Positions 1 to 11,172 of a stretch of DNA of 64,000 bases are shown piece after piece. Position 1 is the first letter of the stretch. Each line of letters opens with the position of its first letter. The position numbers were made by a program, and so were the translations under genes. The DNA comes from Brachyhypopomus gauderio (lineage: Eukaryota; Chordata; Actinopteri; Gymnotiformes; Hypopomidae), in NCBI RefSeq assembly GCF_052324685.1, contig NW_027506916.1, positions 769,299 through 833,298 on the forward strand, given 5' to 3'. The notes below the pieces were generated by a model, which had not been told where the DNA came from, ran no database searches, and worked only from the letters and a program-made list of their open reading frames with translations.

Positions 1-13
1 GTGTGTGTGTGTG

Positions 14-104
<91 letters not shown>

Positions 105-258
105 ATGTGTGTGTGTGTGTGTGTGTGTGCGTGCGTGCGTCAATGGGCATGTGTGTATATGTTGGGATGTGTGTGTTTGGGTGTGTGGATGTGTGCAGTT
201 GGGTGAGTGTGGGGATGTGTATGTATGTGAGGGTGTGTGTGTGTGTGTGGTTAGTGAG

Positions 259-325
<67 letters not shown>

Positions 326-336
326 TTCCCACAGAG
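1..336. repeat. GT microsatellite followed by CA microsatellite
   Basis: Positions 1 to about 250 are an interrupted (GT)n tract and 262-322 an uninterrupted (CA)n tract on the same strand. The two halves are mutually complementary, so the locus can fold as a hairpin. All apparent reading frames here are Cys-Val or Thr-His repeats of the microsatellite, not a gene. Confidence 0.95.
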
Positions 337-1928
337 GTTTTAGAGAGTTAGTCATATGTAAACATGTGGAGAGGTTCACACACCCCCACCCATGCTGGGG
401 TCCTACAGCTGGACAGCTGATGGCGTCTCCCTGGACAGCAGTAAACGCTCCTGGCACGGAGACGGAGAGTGGAATGTTTCCTCCACAGAAGAAGGCAACG
501 TCCCGACATACACACCCCAGGACTCCGGCCCTGAGAACAGCAGCGTTCAGACATTTCACACGGCTCTGCCATAACGGAAGGAGCAAAACGTCCACCTTTA
601 TTCACCAGTCCAACAGTTCTCTCCTTTCCACACTTTACACGTGCGCTCATCTCAACTCCCCCCTCGCTGCTGGTTCGGACCGCAAATCCCAGAAGCCCCA
701 GCTGATGCCAAGCTTCCCAGCAACTAAAAGCACAGAGCTTGTGTGTTTAGGGACCAGACCAGGAAGGGAAATGCGAGAGAAAGAGAGAGAGAGATAGAGA
801 GAGAGAGAAAGAGACAGACAGAGGGAGAGAAAAAGAGAGAGAAAGAGAGAGACAGGCAGAGAGAGCAGACTGAGTGAACACAAACCCAACAGACCCGTCT
901 GAAGCTCTGATCAAAGGGGAGGGATGAGGGAGACACCAGGCCTGCCAGTCACACACAGCCATGACACACGCATCATATAATCATATATAATAATAACCTA
1001 AAATGGCATCACTGTGCTGTGTGTGTTTTATCTATACTTTTCTTTCTTGAAGTGGCGTCTACTGTGGCGTCTACACTGTTATGAGTGTGTGTGTAAATGT
1101 GTTCCCCTTGTTTTTCATTAAAAGGCTAAATAATTAATAAACTAGTAATCCATAATCTAACCTAATATCCCATGAAATAAACTAATAACCCATAATCTAA
1201 CCTAATAACCTAGAATCTCGTCAAATAACCTAACGCATTAGCTGATAGCCAAAAACATGATAACCAGAAACATTCTGATAACCTAAAACATAACCTAACA
1301 ACAGACACATAATCTAATAAAATGTAATCATAAAACGTTTCCAAATATTCTGAAAACTAACCTAATAATCTAGAATCAAACTTAGAATACCCTTTAACCT
1401 GATGTATTACCTTTATTACCTGATGTAATAAGCCCACCTAAAATCACCGAACCTCCGTTAACACGTTAAGACTATTTACATAATGTCCACTGTCCTGCTG
1501 CGGCTGCTCAGAACATACAGATTAACTGCAGTCTGTCCACGTGTCCTGTATGTAACGGGCATGTCAAATCTCCTCAGCCCTCAGAACTTCCAAGAAGGCC
1601 CCGCCCACTCAGTACCAGCAACCACACCCACGTGAACGGGTCACCGGGTCAGCATGAACCCACGCTGGCCTTTCAGGTGGCTAAGGCCATATCCCTCCGA
1701 CGAGTTAATGCAAGATCGGTTTACGACTTGTGAATGTGGATATTAGATAAATGATACTAAATGACACATTTAAGACTTTGGTTGTGATTACTGCTTTACT
1801 TTTTGGTCCTGGTCACTTGGCCCCTGGGCTGAATGTGCCGCGTTATTCTAAATGAGGCCCGACACCCCAGGGACACGTACTGCTGGATACATGAGCACAC
1901 GCATGCACGCACAAATACATCACACTAG
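337..1928. other. No gene seen; purine-rich and AT-rich low-complexity DNA
   Basis: I see no coding exon in this stretch. Positions about 766-872 are a degenerate (GA)n tract. Positions about 1118-1445 are a degenerate AT-rich array built on variants of TAATAACCTA. The rest is unique-looking non-coding DNA. Confidence 0.6.
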
Positions 1929-2458
1929 AGGGTTTTCCATCCACCGAGTTTTTGCGCATTTTGAAAATGCGCATGAAAAAAGCTGGATGGAAAAAGACCA
2001 AAATTCGAAAAAAGCCCCAAATATCGCAAAAAGATTTTTATGCTAGGAGGAGGTGGAAAAGTTAGACTATCGCATCGCCAAAATTCGGAAAAACTAGATG
2101 GAAAAGGGTTTTTTCGCATAAACGATGACGTATCATGCCTCAAGTCATGTGGTTCTGTACATGATCGCGATGTAAAGATGGCAAATGCATACAAAAACAG
2201 TTCTGGAGAGAGCAAAAATTGAATTTAACTTCTCCATGTATAGAAAAGAAAAAGAAAAAAATTTTTCAAAACCTCAACGTGCAAAAATGCGTAACTGCCA
2301 GATGGACGTAAAACCACTATTGTTTGGCGTCCTTTCACGTGATCTAAAGTTTATTCGCATAACTGTAATGAATGGAAACAAGGCTTAATTCGCATTTTTT
2401 TCTGCCGAAACTTGGAAATTGCGCATTATTTTTTCGAAAGGTCTGGATGGAAACCCGG
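1929..2458. mobile_element. Non-autonomous DNA transposon with terminal inverted repeats
   Basis: The left end GGGTTTTCCATCCA and the right end TGGATGGAAACCC are inverted copies of one another. The interior is rich in the palindromic word GCGCATTTTGAAAATGCGC and in TTCGCATAA-like motifs, and it has no transposase frame. This is the usual form of a short non-autonomous element. I could not find a convincing target-site duplication, so the superfamily is left open. Confidence 0.6.
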
Positions 2459-2662
2459 CTGGCGTGATGCCATGTGCAGCACCACTGACAGACAACAGCC
2501 CACGCTGTATGAGCAGACACCAGGAAGTGTTCAAAGATAAAGAACTCATCACCTACAGGTATTCGGTTTGGGCCCCAAACACTCCATAACTGCACCCCAA
2601 TTACTCAAACATCTGTCAGGGCCCGGTCACAGGCTGCAGGTGGGGCCCCTCTGCTTGGTGAA

Positions 2663-2663
<1 letters not shown>

Positions 2664-2703
<40 letters not shown>

Positions 2704-2720
2704 CCCTATACCCCCCTGAA

Positions 2721-2760
<40 letters not shown>

Positions 2761-2776
2761 CCCATACCCCCCTGAA

Positions 2777-2814
<38 letters not shown>

Positions 2815-2830
2815 CTATACCCCCCTGAAC

Positions 2831-2861
<31 letters not shown>

Positions 2862-2908
2862 CTATACCCCCCTGAACCACACACACACACCTCTATACCC
2901 CCCTGAAC

Positions 2909-2939
<31 letters not shown>

Positions 2940-3108
2940 CTATACCCCCCTGAACCACACACACACACACACACACACCCCCCTATACCCCCCTGAACCA
3001 CACACACACACACACACACACACCCCTATACCCCCCTGAACCACACACACACACACCCCCCCCTATACCCCCCTGAACCACACACACACACCCCTATACC
3101 CCCCTGAA

Positions 3109-3192
<84 letters not shown>

Positions 3193-3207
3193 CTATACCC
3201 CCCTGAA

Positions 3208-3262
<55 letters not shown>
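2664..3262. repeat. Compound (CA)n and CCCCTATACCCCCCTGAAC array
   Basis: CA tracts of varying length alternate about eleven times with the unit CCCCTATACCCCCCTGAAC. It is a minisatellite whose unit contains a microsatellite of variable length, and the last CA tract runs to about 3262. The Thr-His and Cys-Val frames across it are not genes. Confidence 0.95.
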
Positions 3263-3264
<2 letters not shown>

Positions 3265-3419
3265 GGCCTGAAGCTTAAAAAACCCAAAAGGCAGTAATTA
3301 CAGTGATGCTATGGTTGCCCCAGTCTGGAGTTATATGAGGGACAAACCTACAAACAACATGAAACCTTAATTGCTTCGGTCATCCACATCTGGGCAACAG
3401 GCTGTGTCTCTGTCTCTGT

Positions 3420-3420
<1 letters not shown>

Positions 3421-3490
<70 letters not shown>

Positions 3491-3622
3491 AATGCTCCAG
3501 CACAATTCTCTATGGGTTCTGGTGTCGGTCCTGTTTACACTCTGTTCATTTCCATGCCTTTGATCAGAGCTCCAGTCACCCACACAGTTGCTACACAACA
3601 TCCACCACATTAAGCTGATCAG

Positions 3623-3676
<54 letters not shown>
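3421..3676. repeat. Two CA microsatellites
   Basis: (CA)n tracts lie at about 3421-3486 and 3627-3676, separated by roughly 140 bp of non-coding sequence. Confidence 0.9.
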
Positions 3677-3678
<2 letters not shown>

Positions 3679-3834
3679 CACTGACCTCTCAGTTACCTGC
3701 ACTCATTACAATCCAAAAATCTCTACAAATTTCCACAGCAGTTTTACATATAGCGATGGTCAGCCAGGGGGCGCTGTTCTCTCTGAAGAATCAGTCCAGG
3801 GTGTTGATGGTACCGGTCACGAGATGCTGGTTCC

Positions 3835-4440
3835 AGCCATTGACTGTATATATAATGGACGGTACGTCACCGTTGACTCCCATTGTGAGTTTTTGAAGCC
3901 ACCAAGATGGCCGCACGGACGCCGCCATCTTGAAAATTGGAGCCAGAGCGTGCGCATTAGAACCGGTAGGCAGGACAGTATCTCTGCCAGAGACCGTATC
4001 TCCGCCCCAACATTCGTTAGGATACGCCCACCAGTATAGACACTTTGACGTTTTTACAAAATAAACAAAGGTAAAATGTTTTAATACTGCTGTCGAGAGT
4101 TTTGCTCTCGAGAGTTTTGCTCTCGAGAGTTTTGATGTTGAGCGCGTTCACATTTGAGCGTCTGCTATTAGATGTCAACCAACGCAGCTATTAACTGTCA
4201 ATCACCTTATCGCCACACCCCTTTAAATAACACTTAATAACTTCTGTAAAATCTGTTTATCGTAGAGAAAAACATTGGGAGAGATACTAACGCAATGGGG
4301 TGTTATAGAATTGACAACATATAATTGCTCAAAAAACTTATTTTACGTGTAATAAAAATTCAAAGTTTCTTGTCCGGCCCGTACACTTACATGGGAATGG
4401 GCGGGGTTAAAAGTTGTACTGCAGCCAGCTAGTGGATCCC
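3835..4440. repeat. Probable interspersed repeat, class unassigned
   Basis: The segment beginning with TTGACTGTATATATAATGGA and containing paired AAGATGGCCGC / GCCGCCATCTT words resembles a dispersed fish repeat I recognise by eye but cannot name. At 4091-4138 a short unit CTCGAGAGTTTTG repeats three times. I see no clear terminal repeats or coding frame, so the limits are approximate. Confidence 0.35.
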
Positions 4441-4900
4441 CAGGACAACAAAATCCCGGCAACGTGGTGGTGTCTGGGTGGAGGATGGGTGGAGGATGGG
4501 TGGAGTCTGTTAGGGTACGCTGGTGTAACACCTTCCACTGGAATCACAAGTACTCACACAAGGGTCACATGACCCAGCATGTGGTAAAGGTGAACTGTAG
4601 AACTCCTGCCTCACATGCCGTCAGAAGCGACACACACCACTGCGACACACACCACACCAGTGTCTGTTTACACAGCTTGGACAAATATTAAACATTTGTT
4701 GAAAAAACTAAAACCTCACAATACCACAGAAAATACCTGAATGACAAGGGCAGACTAGAGCATGCTGAAGAGGGTGGGGCTAGAACAGGGGGCGGAGCCT
4801 AGGCCTCTGGTTTGGATATCAGAGGGTCAGGGTCACCACATTCCACTCAACACTTATAGAGTGCTTAACAAAAGCAGCTGAATTTGTTTACTCTGAGTGT

Positions 4901-4954
<54 letters not shown>

Positions 4955-5136
4955 ACAAGGCTCCTACCAGTTAGCTAAGAGGGTTGTATCCTGTCACCGG
5001 AGCCTCAGGTCAAATCCTGACTACACACAGAGTGAGTCACATGTTGCCATAGCGTTGCCATAGCGTTGCCATGGGAGAAATTACAATGCTAAAGAAGTTA
5101 CTACAAAGAACGGAATGTCTAACCATTCCCAACGCC
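4441..5136. other. No gene seen; GT microsatellite inside
   Basis: No exon is recognisable. A (GT)n tract lies at about 4902-4952, and a 12-bp unit (GCCATAGCGTTG type) repeats about three times near 5043-5070. Confidence 0.6.
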
Positions 5137-5262
5137 ACGGATATGGGACGGGTACGGGAGACAGGACAGGGTAACGGGTACAGGACAGGGGGACGGGTAC
5201 AGGACAGGGAGACGGGTACAGGACAGGGGGACGGGTACAGGACAGGGGGGGGGGGGGACAGG
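5137..5262. repeat. G-rich minisatellite ending in a poly-G run
   Basis: Units of the type GGGACGGGTACAGGACAGG repeat about five times and end in a run of twelve G. The strand asymmetry and G-runs could support quadruplex structure. Confidence 0.85.
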
Positions 5263-5316
5263 ATTAATCATCATCACAATATCACCCACCGTGAAACTCA
5301 GGCAGCAATGTGTGAA

Positions 5317-5412
5317 TGAGCCAATCAGAGCCAGGTACCTGTATAATCACAGTACTGGTCCAATCAGAGCCAGGTACCAGTATAATCACAGTACTGGTCC
5401 AATCAGAGCCAG
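5317..5412. repeat. 39-bp tandem repeat carrying CCAAT boxes
   Basis: About two and a half copies of a 39-bp unit, each beginning with CCAATCAGAGCCAGG. CCAATCA is the core of the NF-Y binding site. No neighbouring gene start was found, so a regulatory role is only a possibility. Confidence 0.7.
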
Positions 5413-5433
5413 GCTGTTGAGTCGGTTTGTTAG

Positions 5434-5476
<43 letters not shown>

Positions 5477-5622
5477 GAGACACAAAGGCAGCGTGTGGTT
5501 TTTCTTCTGAAGGCATCATTTCCCGTGTTTGTGAAGAACCGGCTTTACTGCACTGTGTTTTTCAGATTCAGAAGGCACAAAGAAGACACACCACAGACTG
5601 ATCCCCAATCAGCCATACCTGT

Positions 5623-5655
<33 letters not shown>

Positions 5656-5779
5656 GCAGAGCTCAACACACACACAGCAGAGTTCAACACACACACAGCA
5701 GAGCTCAACACACACACAGCAGAGCTCAACACACACACAGCAGAGCTCAACACACACACACACACACACAGCAGAGCTC

Positions 5780-5820
<41 letters not shown>
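5434..5820. repeat. GT tract, then CA tracts alternating with AGCAGAGCTCAA
   Basis: A (GT)n tract lies at 5434-5476. From 5628 to 5820 CA tracts alternate with AGCAGAGCTCAA about six times. A 200-codon open frame crosses this block but consists mainly of the repeats. Confidence 0.9.
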
Positions 5821-6240
5821 CCTCCTCAGTCTGAATGTGGCATCAAATCAAGAGTGTGACGGCGGAAATGTTAGCAGACACCATGGGCATTAATCATACA
5901 ACTAATGAAGACATTAGCTGCCTCATTAGATCGGCCTAACAGGACAACTAGTGGAGTTCAGGGTGGGGTTCAGGGTGGGTGGGGTTCTCTGCTCAGAGGG
6001 CCACTCCCTGGATCAGAAGCAGTCATGTGTGTTGTGGTTGGTGTATTCAGCATGAGGGCCAGAAGCAGTCGTGAACATGGCGGTATCTTCTCTGAAGCAC
6101 TATTAGAAGGTCTATTTATAGCACTTCTCTCTGTGGTCTGGATGGCGTATCTATCATGTCTGTCCCTGAGGGGATGAGACGTCACACAGGATCACAGCTG
6201 GAGGAGACGAGAGAGAACAGAACACAGTGGTCTCAACAGC

Positions 6241-6535
6241 AGTGGGGGGGGTGGGAATATAGAGGGGTGTGTGTGGGGGGGGGGGGTGTGGGGTGTGTGG
6301 GGAGGGTGTGGGGGGTGTGGGGGGTGTGACTGACTGATGCTGCTTCTCCCCAAAACAAACAACCCTCTACAGAAATGATGTCCCAAAGAGTAAAAACATG
6401 AGGAAATGCAAGAAGTAAAGAATAAAGGAGAGATAATATGGCCAAGTGAGGGAGGGAGGGAGAGAAAGAGAGACAAATAGAGACAGAGAAAGAGAGAGAG
6501 AGATATAAAGAGAAAGAGTTACAGAGAGAGAGAGA
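6241..6535. repeat. G-rich and GA-rich low-complexity tracts
   Basis: Positions about 6241-6330 are GGGTGTGGGG-type sequence with G runs of up to about eleven. Positions about 6445-6535 are a degenerate (GA)n tract. No coding potential is evident. Confidence 0.8.
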
Positions 6536-6612
6536 ACTTCCAGATGAAAAGTGGGCCAAAGCAGGTTTGTGAAACTCATGAAATATTACTGACCCGTTAA
6601 CACCTGGGGGCC

Positions 6613-6783
6613 TGACACACGCGCACACGCGCACTCGCACTCGCGCACACTCGCACTCGCGCACACTCGCACTCGCGCACGCACGCACGCACACGCGCAC
6701 TCGCACGCACTCGCACGCACTCGCACGCACGCACGCACGCGCGCACGCGCGCACGCACACGCACACGCACACGCGCACACACA

Positions 6784-6860
<77 letters not shown>
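6613..6860. repeat. CG/CA alternating purine-pyrimidine array
   Basis: Interleaved CGCACTCGCACACG and GCACGCAC units give way to a pure (CA)n tract at about 6785-6860. The long alternation of purine and pyrimidine, much of it CG, is the sequence type most prone to left-handed Z-DNA. Confidence 0.9.
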
Positions 6861-6862
<2 letters not shown>

Positions 6863-6954
6863 AGTGCCTTCATGCTCTTAACAAGCTGCTCTGGGAAGAT
6901 CAACCAGGACTGAAGCTGAAGAGGTGAGTCTTCCCATAGCGACAGAACGAGAGC

Positions 6955-7545
6955 TTCTTCACACCTCCTCACACCTCCCCTCACGCCTCCACACGCCTCC
7001 TCACGCCTCCTCACACCTCCCCACACCTCCCCACACCTCCCCTCACCTCCCCTCACCTCCCCCCACCTCCCCACACGCCTCCACACGCCTCCACACGCCT
7101 CCACACGCCTCCTCACGCCTCCTCACACCTCCCCACACCTCCCCTCACCTCCTCACACCTCCCCTCACCTCCTCACACCTCCCCACACCTCCCCTCACCT
7201 CCCCACACCTCCCCTCACCTCCCCCCACCTCCCCACACGCCTCCTCACGCCTCCACACGCCTCCACACGCCTCCACACGCCTCCTCACACCTCCACACGC
7301 CTCCACACGCCTCCTCACGTCTCCTCACGTCTCCTCACGCCTCCACACGCCTCCCCACACCTCCCCTCATGCCTCCTCACGCCTCCACACGCCTCCACAC
7401 GCCTCCACACGCCTCCTCACGCCTCCACACGCCTCCTCACGCCTCCACACGCCTCCTCACGCCTCCTCACGTCTCCACACGCCTCCCCACACCTCCCCAC
7501 ACCTCCCCACACCTCCCCTCATGCCTCCTCACGCCTCACTAAGGT
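6955..7545. repeat. CACGCCTCCA-type minisatellite
   Basis: About 590 bp of roughly 10-bp units alternating between CACGCCTCC(A/T) and CACACCTCCC. One strand is almost free of G apart from CpG. A 209-codon Ser-Pro-His-Thr-rich frame crosses it but is a product of the repeat. Confidence 0.92.
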
Positions 7546-8069
7546 TACAATAACCTTACAATACAATAGTATTCCAATAACACACTAAAATGTCCTCCAG
7601 TAATCCCATATGAAACATTCTTCCCCATATGAAACACGTTTCTCCCACCTGGGTTAGCAGCGGCTTAGACTAAAGACACCAGAGGTTACTTAGCATCCGG
7701 TCATCAATGAAACTCTCCAGGTATGATGAAGCGATGGAGTTGTCATCAGACTCGTGCTGGTCTGTCTCCAGTCTGTGCTGGTCTGTCTCCAGTACGGTCA
7801 TGTGGGCTCACAGCACACTGGGTGACACCATAGCTGTCAGAGTACAATCAGAAGTACTTCTAGAAACATACTTGTCTTGCTTAAAATTTTTTACTAACTG
7901 TGATTTATAATTTGTTCTTCCTGTTGTTTAAATTGTTTATTTGTGCTACAATTACAAACATTATTACAATTACAATCATTATATTCAGAGGGTGTTTTTT
8001 TATGTGACATCTGTTTGGGTCAAATACTGTATCCAATATAGTCGATGGTAAATATCAAAATACTGGACT
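7546..8069. other. No gene seen
   Basis: I see no exon, repeat family or RNA gene in this stretch apart from a short duplicated CTGGTCTGTCTCCAGT motif near 7758-7795. Confidence 0.5.
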
Positions 8070-8406
8070 ACTATACTATAGTGATCACTGTCTAACTATA
8101 TATTGATATCTACCGGACTAATAAAGTAACTCAGGTAATTCAGGTATCACTAACTGACAACTATAGTGATACCTACCTGACTAATATAGTGATCCCTATT
8201 AGACTAATATAGATATACCTATCTGACTACTATAATGATCCCTATTAGACTAATATAGATATACCTATCTGACTACTATAGTGATCCCTATTAGACTAAT
8301 ATAGATATACCTATCTGACTAATATAGTGATCCCTATTAGACTAATATAGATATACCTCTCTGACTAATATAGTGATCCCTACCTGACTAATATAGTGAT
8401 ACCTAT
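8070..8406. repeat. 46-bp AT-rich minisatellite
   Basis: Roughly seven degenerate copies of a 46-bp unit built from GTGATCCCTATTAGACTAAT and ATAGATATACCTATCTGACT. No gene lies in it. Confidence 0.85.
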
Positions 8407-9404
8407 CCGCATCTGTCTGCCATTTTTACCACCCTCACCATCGCACCAATACGTCATCTTAGCAAAACCAGGTGAGAAAGTGGAAACACAAACGTACTAT
8501 ACAGTCATTCTTGGAATTTGGTCCAGATCTCCACACGTCAACGTTTCATCAAGCATCTGAGAGCTGTGTAGTTTCCGCCGATTGTGTCCGTTTGAGGAGC
8601 TGGTGGTCGTCAGAAGCGGCCTGCACCGTGTTCCTGTGTTAACAGGACAGATCCACCTGCATCTGCTGGTCCAAACCACACAGCAGATCCAACGGCCACA
8701 TACACAGCTCTCCACCCAACACTACACCCAACAGCATTCTGCAACACCACCCAACAACGTACTGCAACACCACAAAGATTTGGGCTACTGATTTATTTAT
8801 TTTACAAAGGCGCTGACCAATCAGGGCCAGGCGTCCCTCCCAGTTCTCCCAGTCCTCCCAGTCTGCCTTTCACACTCTTCTACTGCCTCAAACATTTGGA
8901 GGAGAAGTGAGCAGACACACAGGACTCGGCAGCTGAATAAAGACCGATCGCCTTTTCCATGAATCTACCGCCGACAGCTCCACTGTGTCGGACGCAAAGC
9001 CGTTTCTGCATTATGAGACTCCCACTCACCAAACCGAGAGACTGTTCAACTCACCGTGAACTCATGCTGCTCCTGCACTTCGTGGAGATGTGGGTGCGGG
9101 TGCTACAGTCGCCTTCCAAACCTCGCCAGCACACCAAGCCAGGGCTTAAGGAGTTGGATGGTTTCATTTATCAAAAATAAAAATGTGCTGTTCCCCTCAT
9201 GTTTAGTTTATGTTGTATAACGTATCTTATCACCACAGAACAATGTGGCATTGAATCAAACTTGGAATGCAGTGAATCATTACACACGTACATGCAGGCC
9301 CTTCAAACACGGGTCGTCAAGGTTAGATGTTGGCACAGAACAGTTAACAGCAACACAATCTTTTAAAACTGATTTAGGCCAGCTCACACCCACTAATGAT
9401 GCAC
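8407..9404. other. No gene seen
   Basis: Short open frames exist on both strands, but none has recognisable protein character or paired splice sites. I see no repeat family that I can name. Confidence 0.5.
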
Positions 9405-9545
9405 GCCAGTGCGGACCCGCCCCTCACACGCCAACGCGGACCTGCCCCTCACACGCGAATGCGGACACGCCCCTCACACGCGAACGCGGACACGCCCCTC
9501 ACACGCGAACGCGGACACGCCCCTCACACACCAGCGCGGTCCTGC
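9405..9545. repeat. 25-bp minisatellite
   Basis: About five and a half copies of a 25-bp unit of the form GCGGACACGCCCCTCACACG plus five bases. It is CpG-rich. Confidence 0.88.
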
Positions 9546-9797
9546 CTCTCCAGTAGAGAAAATTGGCGTTTCAGATCCAAGTGGCTGTTCAACCTGAGAT
9601 AATCTCTCTTCTGGGGTACTTTAAACCTCCAAACCTAAGCAGTGTAGCAGAGATGGAACTACAACGTAGCGCTAGGACACAAAGACCTAACCTCCACCTG
9701 ACCACTAGAATGACCTCTTGACCTCTCAGATCTTACAACGATCTGAATAAATTGATGAGAAAATCTTCAGAGATGGATTGAGGCCCTGCGTGATGAC

Positions 9798-10622
9798 CAG
9801 TGTTGGGAATGTTACTTTAAAAAAGTAATTAGTTATAGTTACTCACTACTTGTTCAAAAAAGTAACTGAGTAACTGAATTACTCTATAATAAAAGTAACT
9901 TGTTACCAGGGAAAGTAACTATTTGCGTTACAATTAAAAAAAGGTTATATGCCAATTAATTAAGTTTTTTTTTAAAGCAGTTTTCACAGTCAGTTGAAAT
10001 GAGTAGATCAGAAAATTGTTTAACTGAAAATTGTTGCAAGATAAAATCCTTTAAAATCCCAAATCTTTGTAAAAAAAAAAAAAAGCAAATTTCGCCATTT
10101 CGGCCTCTTCTCCGTTTGTGTCATGTCACTCGCGTGCTTCGGCGCGCGTGTAAAAACACTGGCTCTGATTGGCTATCATAACGCTGCCTTAGCCAATCGC
10201 TTACTGACTTGTTAAGTTAAACAGGTGTTACACCGAGAACTGTGACCTATCGGGATCTGTGACTCCTCACTAGCCTGGGCAGCGGTCCGCTCGCATTAGT
10301 ATATCAATATGTAGTAACGCACCACTCACGGACGTAATTTGGGGGGGGGGGGATGGGGGGGGACATGTCCCCCCCACTTTTTCAAAAGCCGGTTTTGGTC
10401 CCCCCCAGTTTTTACGGTTAAAACCAAATATTTAAATAGCGATGAATCCATGTCCCCCCCACTTTTTATTACAAAACTACGTCCATGGCACCGCTTTTAA
10501 TGACCAGTAACGTCAACGGCGTTGTAACGACAGAAAAAGTAACTAATTATATTATCCCGTTACTGACAAAATTACGACGTTACCTAACGCCGTTATTTTT
10601 AACGGCGTTATTCGCGACACTG
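9798..10622. mobile_element. hAT-type non-autonomous transposon with 8-bp target-site duplication
   Basis: The element starts CAGTGTTGGGAA and ends with the inverted form TTCGCGACACTG. It is flanked on both sides by the identical octamer GTGATGAC (9790-9797 and 10623-10630). Short TIRs with an 8-bp duplication are the hAT signature. The interior has AAAGTAACT-rich and TAACGCCGTTA-rich subterminal parts and no transposase frame. A second element (10327-10487) has inserted inside it, so about 664 bp belongs to the outer element. Confidence 0.85.
10327..10487. mobile_element. Short hAT-type MITE with G-run and C-runs, nested copy
   Basis: The 161-bp element starts CACGGACGTAATTT and ends AAAACTACGTCCATG. 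The flanking octamers GCACCACT (10319-10326) and GCACCGCT (10488-10495) differ at one base, as expected of an old 8-bp target duplication. It carries a G-run near the left end and several C-runs. A second copy of the same family lies at 49728-49925. It sits inside the hAT element at 9798-10622. Confidence 0.82.
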
Positions 10623-10633
10623 GTGATGACAGA

Positions 10634-10653
10634 CCCCCCCCCCCCCCCCCCCC
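10634..10653. repeat. Poly-C homopolymer
   Basis: An uninterrupted run of about twenty C immediately follows the right target duplication of the hAT element. Confidence 0.9.
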
Positions 10654-11172
10654 TGGTGTCCTGGGGACCGTGATGGACCCGTCCTCCCCCCACACTACCA
10701 GTGTGTGGTGTCCCATGTCTCCTTGTCCACACTGCTACACTATAATCCTGTTATCTCCTAATGCTTAGATTATTGTTCAAATTTTTCTTGCTAATTGTAG
10801 TTTTACAGTTTAAAATTAAACTTAAATTTTTCATTCTTTTCATGTGTTAACAATGGAAGTTGTTATTTCATGTGGAATTTCATGTGTTTAGAATGAAAAT
10901 AAAAGTAACCATGAAACAGACTATTCCATTAACCACAGCCTATAACCACTAGATAAGCAGCACCAGTAAAACCAGACAGCTAATCATGAGATCAAATATA
11001 ATTTATTTCTCTGTAGGTGTTTGTTGAATGCTGTGCCCTGTATAAAGGACAGTAGTGCAGTGAAACCCACTAACTCAGAACCAGTTACCAGAACCAGTGC
11101 AGTAGGACCCACCGGTCAGATTACAGATTACAGTTCACATTAGTGCTGGACCATCTTACCATCTTAATGGTG
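10654..11172. other. No gene seen
   Basis: No coding exon is evident. On the minus strand an AATAAA signal lies near 10999-11004, which could end a minus-strand transcript, but no upstream coding exon has been tied to it. Confidence 0.4.

Noticed and set aside
1-351. Cys-Val and Thr-His repeat frames, here and in every CA/GT tract
   Set aside because: Pure translation of dinucleotide repeats.
5291-5893. 200-codon frame
   Set aside because: Mostly GT, CA and AGCAGAGCTCAA repeat translation joined by short unique pieces without protein character.
6861-6923. 63-bp plus-strand segment with a CAG acceptor and GTGAGT donor
   Set aside because: All three plus-strand frames are closed by stops, and the acceptor is simply the end of a CA tract.
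6924-7553. 209-codon Ser/Pro/His/Thr-rich frame
   Set aside because: Covers exactly the CACGCCTCCA minisatellite; no unique coding sequence and no splice context.
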